The notes below the pieces were generated by a model, which worked only from the letters and a program-made list of their open reading frames with translations, was not told the DNA's origin and searched no databases. The translations under genes were made by a program, and so were the position numbers. Source: an uncultured Alphaproteobacteria bacterium (GTDB lineage Bacteria; Pseudomonadota; Alphaproteobacteria; GCA-2731375). From it: a stretch of 64,000 nt of DNA. Where the stretch lies: positions 310,001-374,000 of the forward strand of contig CATOSZ010000001.1 in assembly GCA_951812805.1 (NCBI GenBank), given 5' to 3'. Shown one piece after another: positions 35,088 through 45,506 of the stretch. Position 1 is the first letter of the stretch. Each line of letters starts with the position of its first letter.

Positions 35088-36583
35088 GCGACGGCCTCCC
35101 CGGCAACGCACAGCGTCTCATAGCGCTTGCAGTCCGCTTCGGGCCGCAAGGTCAGTTGCGGATAGGCGTGGCTCTCGCCCCATGGCGCGATGACCGGCTC
35201 CACCAGTTGGTTGATCAGATTGATGATGGCCGGAAGGCGCAGCGTGTTCTGCTCCACGGCCAGTTCACAGGCTATCTCGACCACCTCGATCCCGTGATCC
35301 TGGGCCAGCAGGAGCAGATCGACAAACTCCCGGTCCCCGCCTTTGCCGGCCATGTAATGCGCCCTGACCCGGTGCATCGCCTCAGGCAATTGCCAACCCA
35401 CAAAGGGCGCGCCATCTCTCAGCGCGCCGGGCTTGCGGTCGAGTAGGGGCAGGTAATGCCAGGGCTCGAAATAGCTGGCGTTGCGGGTAAAGCGGCGCTT
35501 GTGCTCGGCAATCACATTCTGCCCTGACACAACCACGATCCGGTCCGCATAGGCGCGCAGAGAGACAAGCTCCCCGGCGAACCGGGAGGGGACGCTATAG
35601 CGATTGGTGGCATATTGGACCAGACAGGTAGAGCGGACACGAGCGGCCTTCTCAACATAGCCGTCAAAAGCCCGGCCCAGGGGACGCAGTTCGGCGCACT
35701 CGTCTGCGAACACGTCCGAGATCTTGCGATCCGATTGTTCGGGGTGGGCGCGATTCGCCGATTCCTCGCAGCGCAGACGCAACCAGCCGTTCAGCGCATC
35801 CAGATCGTCAAAGGCGGGCTTGGGCGCAAACAGCTGTCCCCGCAGGAACCCAACCTGGTTCTCAATCTGACCCTTCTCCCACCCCGCCGCGGGTGTGCAA
35901 GCAACCGGTTCCATCACATAGTGGTTCATCAACGCCAGAAAGCGCGGATGGAACACACGGTCCTTAGAGCGCGAAACATAGGTTACCATCGTCTTGGGGT
36001 TGTCGATGATCACCCGGCGCGGTACGCCGCCATAGAAAGACATCGCCCGTGCAAAGGCGTCCAGCACCATCTCCTGAGATTCGCTGGGATAGGCAACAAC
36101 AAAGGGCTTGCGGCTATGACATAGGCGGAAGTGGGCAACCTTTACCTTCTGCTCGACACCGCCCAGGACAGCGTATTCCGTGCTCCAGTCAAACTGGAGC
36201 GCGTCACCTGCCGTAAAGTGCAACGGAATGAACGCATCCCCCGATCCGGCGCCAGAACGCTTCAGGTCGCGGACAAACCTCTGAACCGTCGAGTAGGATC
36301 CGCTATAGCCTTCCGACACAAGCTGCTCATAAAGCTTCTTGGCCGTCCGGCGCTCACGGCGCGGGCGCCCCAGGTCCTGCTCAAAGAGCGCCCGAAGCCG
36401 GCTGGCGAAGCCATCGCTAAGCTTACGCCGGACGGGTGAAACGCGCCGCTGATAGCTCGGTGGATCGCCGTCCTTCAGATACTTCTTAATCGTGTTCCGC
36501 GACAAACCAGTCTGACGAGATACAGATCGGATACTCCGACCCTCCCGTAATATCCAACGTCGGATCTTCAATACGCTTTCCAT
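35084..36583 (-). CDS. istA: IS21-family transposase IstA
   Basis: A 499-residue DDE transposase. The N-terminal helix-turn-helix reads [20 protein letters not shown]. The integrase-like core includes [14 protein letters not shown] (first Asp), [16 protein letters not shown] (second Asp) and a Glu-containing segment near [20 protein letters not shown]-terminal DNA-binding part contains [14 protein letters not shown]. It cuts and joins the element ends with IstB. An in-frame GTG at 36610 could extend it by nine residues, but the ATG at 36583 begins the conserved region ([11 protein letters not shown]). It appears full-length. Confidence 0.95.
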   Translation of the reverse strand: MESVLKIRRWILREGRSIRSVSRQTGLSRNTIKKYLKDGDPPSYQRRVSPVRRKLSDGFASRLRALFEQDLGRPRRERRTAKKLYEQLVSEGYSGSYSTVQRFVRDLKRSGAGSGDAFIPLHFTAGDALQFDWSTEYAVLGGVEQKVKVAHFRLCHSRKPFVVAYPSESQEMVLDAFARAMSFYGGVPRRVIIDNPKTMVTYVSRSKDRVFHPRFLALMNHYVMEPVACTPAAGWEKGQIENQVGFLRGQLFAPKPAFDDLDALNGWLRLRCEESANRAHPEQSDRKISDVFADECAELRPLGRAFDGYVEKAARVRSTCLVQYATNRYSVPSRFAGELVSLRAYADRIVVVSGQNVIAEHKRRFTRNASYFEPWHYLPLLDRKPGALRDGAPFVGWQLPEAMHRVRAHYMAGKGGDREFVDLLLLAQDHGIEVVEIACELAVEQNTLRLPAIINLINQLVEPVIAPWGESHAYPQLTLRPEADCKRYETLCVAGEAVA

Positions 36584-36703
36584 CAATACCACCTGCTCTT
36601 TCCTCCGCACTGTTCCGTGCGGATGCTAGCGTTCCAGGTGGGTCAATTCTTACCGCTCATAACCCACCAAAGTGGGTCAGTTTTGCATGCCGATTCACAG
36701 CCT

Positions 36704-36935
36704 GGGCACCGACCGGCAGGAAATAGGCATGGTCGACTGGTCCCGACGGTAGGCCCCGACCGCGCAGCATCGCAATCGCGGACAGGTGCTCTCTCGTAAT
36801 TGGCATCGCCGTTTCCTGAAGGACGGCGAACCGGCCGCGGTTGTCTGACGCGAAGGTCGATGCCAGCGCGTAAATCAAGACACCAGTGCCGGCAAAACCG
36901 ATCAGGCAAACGAACATGGCACGCTTCAAACGCAC
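36704..36935 (-). pseudogene. N-terminal fragment of a membrane-anchored protein, cut by the IS21 element
   Basis: A good GGGAGGG site precedes a GTG at 36935. The frame encodes RLKRAMFVCLIGFAGTGVLI, a signal anchor of one hydrophobic helix, followed by about 55 soluble residues ending PVDHAYFLPVGAQAV. It then runs into the right terminal repeat of the IS21 element and stops inside it. The rest of the gene is missing on this side. The family was not recognised. It could be the lost 5' end of the serine hydrolase at 32142-33737, which lies beyond the element in the same orientation, but no sequence bridge proves this. Confidence 0.6.
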
Positions 36936-37375
36936 AAGCGACCCTCCCTTTGCCTCGCGGGAAACGCTACTGGAAATCGTACACAGTCATAGATGGGGAA
37001 AACAAGAAATTAGATCGGCCGCGAGGTACCCCAGGATATTCCTGTGCTTTTCAACGGCCCTTTCGTCGAGATGTCTCGATCCGCATGGAATAACCCCATA
37101 AGGACGCTGAGGGATCTTGGCTCAGGAAATTGGAAGCCCTTGAAAGACCGCCTTGGGTCAACATGTCATATGAGGCGGCCCTGGATCCATGTCCGCGCCT
37201 GAGGCACCACTGGAAGTAGATCGGGTGAAAGCGGACGTCGGCCTACTGATGCCTGAGCCTCAACCTGATAGGCCCGTCCATGTTTGACCAGAACAGCATT
37301 TTTTTTCCACGCCCGTTGCCGGTCGCGGGCCGCAACGGCTTCGACAAACGAGCCGGATCATCCCGCCCTCGATTC
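36936..37375. other. Non-coding gap
   Basis: I see no plausible gene, RNA or repeat here. It separates the truncated gene from the DsbA-like gene and is moderately AT-rich around 36960-37020. Confidence 0.4.
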
Positions 37376-38128
37376 TCAGCAGATCGCGCAGTTCTCCCGC
37401 GCCTGGGCGACCAGGGCGACCATCTGTTCGTAGGACACCGCGCCCGGGACGTAGGTATCGCCGATGAACATCGCCGGCGTGCCGCGCACCTGGAGGCTTT
37501 GGCCCAGCTGCAAGTTCCGGTCCAGCACCGCCTGCACCTCCGACGAAGCCATATCCTTCTGCAGTTGGGCGACGTCGAGGCCGGTTTTGCCGGCGAGGTC
37601 GAGGATGCTGCGCTCGCTCAACCGGCCGCGGTTGCTCATCATCGCGTCGTGAAAGGCGATGTATTTGCCCTGCGCCCGGCTGGCGACGGCGGCGCGGGCG
37701 GCGAAGGTCGAGACGGGGCCGAGGATCGGGTATTCCTTGTAGATGATGCGAACGTCCTTGCCCTCGGCGCGCAGCTTCTGCACCGCCGGCAGGACGCGTT
37801 TGCAATAGCCGCATTGATAATCGAAGAACTCGACCACCGGCACGGCGCCGTCCGGGTTGTGGACGTAGTCGGTGGCGGAGGCCAGCAACAGGCCCTTGTT
37901 CTCCTGCATCCGGCGGGCCTGGGCGATCTTTTCCTCGGCCTGCTGGCGGCGCTCCAGCTCCTGCGCGACTTCCGCCAGGACGTTCGGGTTCGCCAGCAGA
38001 TACTCGCGGACGATCTTTTCGATTTCCGTCCGTTGCGAGGGCGAAAAGGACTGCTGCGCGCCCGCCGGTGCCGCCAGAGCCAGGCCCAGAAAGGCCGCGA
38101 GCGCCACGCCCAGGAATTTGCCGATCAT
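37376..38128 (-). CDS. DsbA-family periplasmic thiol:disulfide protein
   Basis: A 250-residue exported thioredoxin-fold protein. The signal peptide is MIGKFLGVALAAFLGLALAA, cleaved near GAQQ. A helical N-terminal extension (residues 25-85, EIEKIVREYLLANPNVLAEV) is typical of the Com1/ScsC-like branch. The active site is FFDYQCGYCKRVLPAV (Cys-Gly-Tyr-Cys, about 123-126), and the cis-proline loop is LQVRGTPAMFIGD. It probably oxidises or isomerises disulfides in the periplasm. The start at 38128 has GGAG eight bases upstream; an earlier frame start lacks a proper signal peptide. No dsbB or dsbD partner is adjacent. Confidence 0.93.
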   Translation of the reverse strand: MIGKFLGVALAAFLGLALAAPAGAQQSFSPSQRTEIEKIVREYLLANPNVLAEVAQELERRQQAEEKIAQARRMQENKGLLLASATDYVHNPDGAVPVVEFFDYQCGYCKRVLPAVQKLRAEGKDVRIIYKEYPILGPVSTFAARAAVASRAQGKYIAFHDAMMSNRGRLSERSILDLAGKTGLDVAQLQKDMASSEVQAVLDRNLQLGQSLQVRGTPAMFIGDTYVPGAVSYEQMVALVAQARENCAIC

Positions 38129-38221
38129 CACCGTCACTCCACCACTCGTCCCCGATAGATTTCGCGCCAAGACATGCGCCAAGCCGGCCCCAAAGGCAAG
38201 CGCGCGGCCTTCACGCTTTGC

Positions 38222-39712
<1,491 letters not shown>

Positions 39713-41077
39713 CTAACGCCGGACGCTCCCGTCCTTCTTGCGCGCCTTCTGTTCGGCGACCTGGGCGATGTCGCTCGCGCGGCGCCAGCTCGGTGTCCCG
39801 CTTGAGAGGCCTTTGAGCGCCCGGCGGGCCTGGCCGCCTGCCTCGCGCCAGCGATTGATCAGCGCATAGCGTTCCGCCGTCGCCAGGGCCGCCAAAGCAT
39901 CCTCGCCGACGGCGCCGTGCGCCGCGGCCAGCCAGCGCCAGACGGCGGGATCCTCAGGCTCGCGCTGACGGGCGATTTCCAGGTTCGCAATCGCCGCGCG
40001 GGCCGCTTCCGGCTGCTGGGTTTCGACCTGCGCCTGGGCCAGGCCGAGGCGCAGCAGCGTCGACTTGGGATGCAGCTTCACCGCCTCGGCATAGGCGTGC
40101 ATGCCGGGTTCGACCTTGCCCGACTCGACCAGGATCTGCCCCTTCAACTCCCAGAAATAGGGATCCTTCGGAAACGCTGCGATCAGGGCCTCGGTCATCC
40201 GGACCGCGTCGTCCGAGCGTCTGTGACGATGCGTGGCGATCGCCCGGGCATAGCGGGCGGGCAGGCTGGTATCGCTCTTGGGATATCGCCTCAAAGTGAT
40301 CGCATAGCCCTCGAGAAAGGCGTGCAGCTTGGCGCGCATCCGGGCGTGCTTCGCCAGGCGCTGGGGTGAATCGAGCGTCGCGGAATTGGGCGAACGTTCG
40401 ACATGGGTGCGCAGCGACTGGGCGCGATCGCGGGTGAGGGGGTGGGTGCGGACATAAGGATCCTGGCTGGCGCTCACCAGCAGTTCCTGATCGCCGAGCT
40501 TCTGGATGAATTGCAGCAATCCGCGCGCCGAATGGCCGGTTTGGTCCAGGATCTTCAGCGCCGCCTGGTCCGCGGCGCCTTCCTGGGTGCGGGTATAGCG
40601 CAGGAAGACGGAGTGGCCGGCGGCCGGTGCGCCGGCGATGACCGCGCCTGCCCCGGGCCCGCCGCCCGCCGCCGCCGCGATACCGCCCAGCACCACGGCC
40701 AGGATCGTCGCGGCCGTCGCATCGCGCAGCGCCTCGTGGGAACGGGCCAAATGCCCGCCCGAAATATGCCCCGTCTCGTGCGCGATGATGCCGATGAGTT
40801 GATTCGGCGTCTCCGCCTCCATCAACAGGCCGGTATGCAGGAAGATCCGCTGTCCGCCCGCGACGAAGGCGTTGAGTGCGGTGTCCCGCACGATATGAAT
40901 GCGCACCGCCTCCGGATCCAGGCCGGCGGCCCGAAAGATTGGCGTCGCGTAGTCGCGGATGGTAGTTTCCACCTCCTCGTCGCGGATGAGCGACAAGCGC
41001 TGCGCCTCGGCCGTGCTGGACAGCAAGACCGCGGTGAGCGTCATAGAAACCATCAATCGTCGGAGTGTGATGAGCAC
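39713..41077 (-). CDS. M48-family periplasmic metalloprotease with TPR repeats (BepA/YfgC-like)
   Basis: A protein of about 454 residues. The signal peptide is LITLRRLMVSMTLTAVLLSS cleaved near TAEA. The zinc motif is His-Glu-Thr-Gly-His in IIAHETGHISGGHL (about residue 100), and the third ligand glutamate is probably in RTQEGAADQAALKIL. Tetratricopeptide-like repeats fill 290-440. BepA-type proteases guard outer-membrane protein and LPS-transport assembly in the periplasm. The start is uncertain: GTG at 41077 has GGAG eight bases upstream and gives a normal signal peptide, while an ATG at 41098 adds MGPGDGR. Either start overlaps the start of the divergent lipoprotein gene. Confidence 0.9.
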   Translation of the reverse strand: MLITLRRLMVSMTLTAVLLSSTAEAQRLSLIRDEEVETTIRDYATPIFRAAGLDPEAVRIHIVRDTALNAFVAGGQRIFLHTGLLMEAETPNQLIGIIAHETGHISGGHLARSHEALRDATAATILAVVLGGIAAAAGGGPGAGAVIAGAPAAGHSVFLRYTRTQEGAADQAALKILDQTGHSARGLLQFIQKLGDQELLVSASQDPYVRTHPLTRDRAQSLRTHVERSPNSATLDSPQRLAKHARMRAKLHAFLEGYAITLRRYPKSDTSLPARYARAIATHRHRRSDDAVRMTEALIAAFPKDPYFWELKGQILVESGKVEPGMHAYAEAVKLHPKSTLLRLGLAQAQVETQQPEAARAAIANLEIARQREPEDPAVWRWLAAAHGAVGEDALAALATAERYALINRWREAGGQARRALKGLSSGTPSWRRASDIAQVAEQKARKKDGSVRR

Positions 41078-42536
41078 GCGTCCATCTCCAGGCCCCATCG
41101 GTGAACGTAGGAGCCGAGGTCGGGTAGGTCAATGCATTGCCTTGGGCGCGGCCCTCGGCATTTTCCTGTCGGCATGCGACGAGCGCCCGCCCGTGGGCGA
41201 GATCGGTGCGGTCGACGGCTTCATCGGCGGCGTCTCGGTGGAGGAGCCGCATGCCGCCGTCGTCGCGCGCGATGTGCTGTCCGCCGGGGGAACCGCGAGC
41301 GATGCCGTCATCGCCGCCTTCTTCACCTTGTCGGTGACCTATCCCGTCGGCGCCGGGCTCGCCGGCGGCGGCGCCTGCGTCGTCTACGATCCCGCCACTA
41401 ACCAGGCGCAGGGCCTCGAATTCCTGCCCCGCCCGGCGGCATCCGGCGGCGCGGTCGCAGTCCCGGGCGTGGTGCGTGGGATGGCGGCGTTGCACGCGAG
41501 GTACGGCCGCCTCGGCTGGGGCGCGCTGGTGGCGCCGGGCGAACGCATGGCCCGCTTCGGCCACAACGTCTCCCGCGCCTTTGCCCGCCGGCTGCAGGCG
41601 AGCGAAGGCACGGTGCTGCGCGAAGCGGGCCTGCGCGGCCTGTTCGAAACACGAGAACGCGGCATGATTCGCGAGGGCGACCCCTGGACCCAGGTGGAAC
41701 TCGCCAGCATGCTCACGCAGATCCGCTCGAAGGGTGCGGGCGATCTTTACGGCGGTACGGCCGGGCGCATTTTCATCGACGGCGCCGAGGCGGTCGGCGG
41801 CAAGCTGACGCTCGCCGATCTGCGCGGCTACCGGGCCAACTGGCTGGAAAGCCAGCAGGTCGAATTCGGCCAGGAGGTCGCCCATTTCCTGCCCGCGACA
41901 CCCGAGGGCCTGGGCGTGCTGCACGGGCTGGCGACGGCGCTGCGCCCGGGCGACGTTCGCGCCTCGGCGGACGGGCGCGTGCAGGCGATCGCCGAGGCCT
42001 ATGGCAGCGGCGGCGGCGTCACCCGACAGGCGGAAAGCGGCGAGGTCGGGGTGGCGGCCGGTGCGGCGGACGGCTCCGTCGCGGCCTGCACCTTCACCAT
42101 GGGCCGGGCCTTCGGTTCGGGCCGCGTGGCCCGGGGGACCGGCCTCGTCACGACCTCGCCCGAGGGCTGGGACAGAGCACGGCTCTCGCCCCTGGTCGTG
42201 GTCAATCCGAACGTGAACCAGGGCTATTTAGCGCTTGCCGGGTCCGGACCCGCCGGGGCCTCGGCGGCGGCGCAGGTGGCGATCGACCTGCTGGAGGAGA
42301 GCCGCCCGCTCGACGAGGCGATCGGCGCCGGACGGCTGTTGCGCCTGGGGACGGGGGGCGATATCCGCCAGGAGGCACGCGAAGGCTCGGCGCCCGCCAG
42401 CGGTGCCACGCCGGCCAAATCGCTTGGCCGGGTACAGGCGATCTGGTGTCCGGCCGGTCTGTTCCGGGGTGCGGATAGCTGCCGTTTCGCCACCGACCCG
42501 CGCGGCTTCGGCCTGGCCCTCGGCGCCGCGCTTTGA
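41070..42536 (+). CDS. Gamma-glutamyltransferase-like lipoprotein lacking the catalytic threonine
   Basis: A 488-residue protein with an Arg-rich signal and lipobox FLSAC (Cys36), so it is a predicted lipoprotein. The first half follows the gamma-glutamyltransferase large subunit (PHAAVVARDVLSAGGTASDA, AGLAGGGACVVYD, AVAVPGVVRGMAALH). At the expected start of the small subunit the sequence is ESGEVGVAAGAADGSVAACT, followed by FGSGRVARGTG. The conserved Thr-Thr-His-x-Ser that supplies the nucleophile and self-cleavage site is replaced. Autoprocessing and normal catalysis are therefore unlikely. The start overlaps that of the M48 gene on the opposite strand. Confidence 0.85.
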   Translation: MSTRPSPGPIGERRSRGRVGQCIALGAALGIFLSACDERPPVGEIGAVDGFIGGVSVEEPHAAVVARDVLSAGGTASDAVIAAFFTLSVTYPVGAGLAGGGACVVYDPATNQAQGLEFLPRPAASGGAVAVPGVVRGMAALHARYGRLGWGALVAPGERMARFGHNVSRAFARRLQASEGTVLREAGLRGLFETRERGMIREGDPWTQVELASMLTQIRSKGAGDLYGGTAGRIFIDGAEAVGGKLTLADLRGYRANWLESQQVEFGQEVAHFLPATPEGLGVLHGLATALRPGDVRASADGRVQAIAEAYGSGGGVTRQAESGEVGVAAGAADGSVAACTFTMGRAFGSGRVARGTGLVTTSPEGWDRARLSPLVVVNPNVNQGYLALAGSGPAGASAAAQVAIDLLEESRPLDEAIGAGRLLRLGTGGDIRQEAREGSAPASGATPAKSLGRVQAIWCPAGLFRGADSCRFATDPRGFGLALGAAL

Positions 42537-42571
42537 GCGTTACTGTTTGAGCGATACCAGAGGACGTTGCC

Positions 42572-42720
42572 ATGAAAGTCGGTAGTCGGGCGGCGATCCC
42601 GCCCTTCATCGTGATGGACGTCATGAAGGCGGCGGCCGACCGCCAGGCCGCGGGCGAGGACGTGCTGCACATGGAGGTCGGGCAACCCTCGACCTCGGCA
42701 CCCCGCGGCGTCATCGAAGC
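42572..42720 (+). pseudogene. 5' fragment of aminotransferase gene interrupted by IS66-family element
   Basis: This fragment begins MKVGSRAAIPPFIVMDVMKA and contains VLHMEVGQPSTSAPRGVIEA. Those are the N-terminal residues of a class I/II PLP aminotransferase with the GQP substrate-binding motif. The frame stops at a TAA made by the insertion element's left end, one base into it. Joined to 44500-45496, it restores 382 codons in frame. The last eight bases, ATCGAAGC, are the left copy of the target duplication. Confidence 0.92.
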
Positions 42721-44491
42721 GTAACCGGGGCAAAAGGCCGGGCCTGGGGACGGGGGGATCTGGCCTGGGTATAGGGGTGAGTCTCAACGGCCACATCTTG
42801 TGAGGCTTCCGCGTCAAGTGACCAGATATCGATGTTCGCGGCGGGAGGTCTGTGATTCGATCCCGTCATGGCCGAATCGCTTCCGGATCTCGACGATCTT
42901 GATGTCGCCGCCCTGAAGGCGCTGGTTCTGACGCTGCTTGAGGAGCAGGCGGCCCTGCGTGCCGAGAACGCGACATTGCGCGAAGAGATCCGCCGTCTCA
43001 AAGGCCTTTCCGGGCCACCGGATATCAAGCCGAGCGGCATGGACAAGCAGGCCGTATCCCGGGGCCGGACGGGGCGGAAGGCGGGACGGCGGGCCAAGAA
43101 GGGCCGGGTTCCCATCGACGAGAGGCGGATCGTCCGGGCCGCCGTGCCGGCGGGCTCGCGCTTCAAGGGCTATGAAGACTATCTGGTTCAGGACCTGCTC
43201 TGCCGGCCGAACACTGTCCTGTTACGCCGCGAGCGCTGGCTGACGCCCGAGGGGGCCACGATCGTGGCGCCGCTGCCGGCGGGGACGCGCGGCCACTTCG
43301 GCCCGGCGCTCAGGCGTTTCGTGCTGGCGCTCTATCATGGCGGCCAGACCAGCGCGGAGCGCTTGGCGCGGCTCTTGGACGACCTCGGCATCAAGATCTC
43401 CAAGCGCCAGGTGGTGCGGTTGTTGAACGAGGGCCATGACGGCTTCGTCGCCGAGGGCGAGGCGGTGCTGCGCGCCGGCCTGGAGACGGCGCCCTGGATC
43501 AGCGTCGACGATACCGGCGCCCGCCACGCCAACCGCAACGGGGTGACGAGCGGGATCGGCAACGACGCCTTCGCTTGGTTCGCCACGACGTTTTCCAAGA
43601 GCCGCTTGAACTTCCTGGAACGGCTGCGGGCCGGCCACGCGGACTATGTGCTCAATGCCGCCGCCTTCGCCTACATGGCCGAGCGCGACCTGGCCGCATC
43701 GGTGATCGCCCGTCTGGCCGAGGGCTGCCCGCGGCGCTTCACCAACGAAGATGCCTGGCTGGCCCACCTGGGGCGGCTCGCCATCACCGGGCACGGGGAC
43801 GGGCGCGGGGCCGCGCGGACCGCCACCGAGGGGGCGCTGTGGGGCGCCATCGCCGCGCACGGCCTGCTCAGGGGCACGGCCGCGGGCGCCTGCGTCGTCC
43901 TGAGTGACGATGCTGGCCAGTTCAACGTCGGCCGCCACGCGCTCTGCTGGGTCCATGCGGAGCGCTTGATCCACAAGCTGATGACCTTCTCCCGGAGCCA
44001 GCGGCGCGAGAAGGAACACATCCAGGCACGGCTCTGGCAACTCTACGCCGATCTCAAAGCCTATCGCGAAAGGCCGGCGCCAGGACGGCGGGCCCACCTG
44101 GCATGCCGCTTCGATGCGCTCTTCGCGACCAAGACCGGATTCCTCCGCCTCGACCGGCTCCTGGCTCGCCTGCATGCCAACCGCGACGAACTGCTCGTCG
44201 TCCTCGACCGCCCGGAGGTCCCGCTCAACACCAACGGCGCGGAACGCGACATCCGCGCCATGGTCACAAGGCGAAAATTCTCCGGCGGCACACGCTCCGA
44301 GGACGGCAAGCAGGCCCGAGACACATTCCTCGGCCTCTACAAGACCTGCCAGAAACTTGGCCTCTCCTTCTGGGATTATCTCGGCGACCGCCTCAAGGTC
44401 CCCGGCGCCCCACCCGTGCCCCCACTGCCGATCCTCGTCAGACAACGCTGCATCGAAATGGCTTGACCGCCCGGGGTTTTGCCCCTGTTAC
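42721..44491 (+). mobile_element. IS66-family insertion sequence (single-transposase type)
   Basis: A 1771-bp element with ends GTAACCGGGGCAAAA and, inverted, GTAACAGGGGCAAAA (14 of 15 identical). It is flanked by direct copies of ATCGAAGC (42713-42720 and 44492-44499). An 8-bp target duplication and GTAA ends are IS66-family traits. It carries one transposase and lacks the tnpA/tnpB accessory genes, as in the ISBst12 subgroup. Intact ends and a full-length transposase suggest a recent insertion. Confidence 0.95.
42868..44466 (+). CDS. IS66-family transposase (TnpC type)
   Basis: A 532-residue transposase. An N-terminal leucine-zipper coiled coil (LTLLEEQAALRAENATLREE) precedes a basic linker. 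The DDE core has the first Asp in PWISVDDTGARHANRNG, the second in CVVLSDDAGQFN with HALCWVHAERLIHKL, and the glutamate in LNTNGAERDIRAMV. The C-terminal segment FLGLYKTCQKLGLSFWDYL is typical. It catalyses cut-and-join of the element that splits the aminotransferase gene. It looks intact and active. Confidence 0.95.
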   Translation: MAESLPDLDDLDVAALKALVLTLLEEQAALRAENATLREEIRRLKGLSGPPDIKPSGMDKQAVSRGRTGRKAGRRAKKGRVPIDERRIVRAAVPAGSRFKGYEDYLVQDLLCRPNTVLLRRERWLTPEGATIVAPLPAGTRGHFGPALRRFVLALYHGGQTSAERLARLLDDLGIKISKRQVVRLLNEGHDGFVAEGEAVLRAGLETAPWISVDDTGARHANRNGVTSGIGNDAFAWFATTFSKSRLNFLERLRAGHADYVLNAAAFAYMAERDLAASVIARLAEGCPRRFTNEDAWLAHLGRLAITGHGDGRGAARTATEGALWGAIAAHGLLRGTAAGACVVLSDDAGQFNVGRHALCWVHAERLIHKLMTFSRSQRREKEHIQARLWQLYADLKAYRERPAPGRRAHLACRFDALFATKTGFLRLDRLLARLHANRDELLVVLDRPEVPLNTNGAERDIRAMVTRRKFSGGTRSEDGKQARDTFLGLYKTCQKLGLSFWDYLGDRLKVPGAPPVPPLPILVRQRCIEMA

Positions 44492-45496
44492 ATCGAAGCG
44501 GCCAAGCGGGCGCTGGACGAGGATGTGCTGGGCTATACGCTGGCGCTCGGAATAGAGCCTTTGCGTACGGCGATTTCAGATCATTATCGCGACTACTACG
44601 CCCTGGACGTGCCGGCCTCGCGTATCGCGGTGACAACGGGTTCGTCGGCGGCCTTCCTGTTGAGCTTTCTCGCGGCCTTCGATGCGGGCGACAAGGTGGC
44701 GATCCTGCGGCCCGGCTATCCCTGCTACCGCAATATTCTTGGGGCGCTTGGCATCGAGGCGGTCGACGTGCCGGTCGGCCCGGAGACCCGCTATCAACCG
44801 ACGCTCGCGGCGCTGGAGGCGGCGGGCGGCGCGGCGCTCGACGGGCTGCTGATTGCCAGCCCGGCCAATCCGACCGGTTCGATGCTGAGCGCGGCGGAAC
44901 TTGAAGCGATCCTCGCCTATTGCCGGGAGCATTCGATCCGCTACATCTCGGATGAGATCTACCACGGCATTACCTATGGCGGTCGCGCGCCGAGTGCCCT
45001 CGACTTCGATACCGACACGGTCGTGATCAACAGTTTTTCGAAGTATTTCTCCATGACCGGCTGGCGGCTCGGCTGGACGGTACTGCCCGATGACCTGCTG
45101 CGCCCCTTCGAGCGGCTGGCGCAGAACCTGTTCATCTCGGCGCCGACGCTGGCGCAGCACGCCGCCGTTGCCGCCTTCGATTGCCATGCCGAGTTGCAGG
45201 GAAACGTCGCCCGCTATACCGCGAACCGGGAGCTGCTTCTCCGCCGCCTGCCGGAAATCGGCTTCGACAAGCTCGCGCCGGCCGACGGGGCCTTCTACAT
45301 CTATGCCGACGTCAGGGCGCTGACCAACGACGCCGGGCGCTTCTGCCGCGAGATGCTGCAGGCGACCGGGATCGCCGCGACGCCGGGCGACGACTTCGAT
45401 CCCGTCGACGGGCACGGCCATGTCCGCTTCTCCTTCGCCGGCGCGACGGCGGAAATGGACGAGGCCTGCGCGCGTCTGGCGCACTGGCTGGGCTGA
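44492..45496 (+). pseudogene. 3' fragment of interrupted class I/II aminotransferase
   Basis: Starting with the right copy of the 8-bp duplication, the sequence encodes about 332 residues: LGIEPLRTAISDHYRDYY, ASPANPTGSM (PLP-contact asparagine), RYISDEIYHGITYGG (Asp-Glu-x-Tyr), and the PLP lysine in NSFSKYFSMTGWRLGW. All catalytic residues are in this part, but the first 50 are separated by 1.77 kb of insertion sequence. Without excision the enzyme should be lost, unless translation re-initiates within it. The intact ancestor had 381 residues and was probably an aspartate-type or general amino-acid transaminase. Confidence 0.93.
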
Positions 45497-45506
45497 GGGA
45501 CGCGCG

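Larger units (their letters stand above)
33741..36703 (-). mobile_element. IS21-family insertion element with nested remnants
   Basis: The element carries istA and istB. ATCGGCGTGCAAAATTGACCC (33754-33774) and the inverse of 36674-36694 agree at 19 of 21 bases, and further TGACCC repeats occur near both ends, as in IS21 termini. If these are the two ends, the element spans about 2.96 kb. Its left non-coding arm then holds a 107-bp palindrome and an IS256-derived fragment. Alternatively the istAB element ends nearer 34256, and 33741-33774 is the relic of another IS21 copy. I could not find a clear target duplication. Confidence 0.75.

Noticed and set aside
39954-41924. A 656-codon minus-strand frame overlapping the M48 and GGT-like genes
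   Set aside because: It shadows two genes with clear motifs and shows no domains of its own.
44114-45496. A continuous 460-codon frame from inside the IS66 transposase into the aminotransferase, suggesting a fusion protein
   Set aside because: The first part is an out-of-frame reading of the transposase. The join is an accident of the insertion, as the target duplication and restored frame show.
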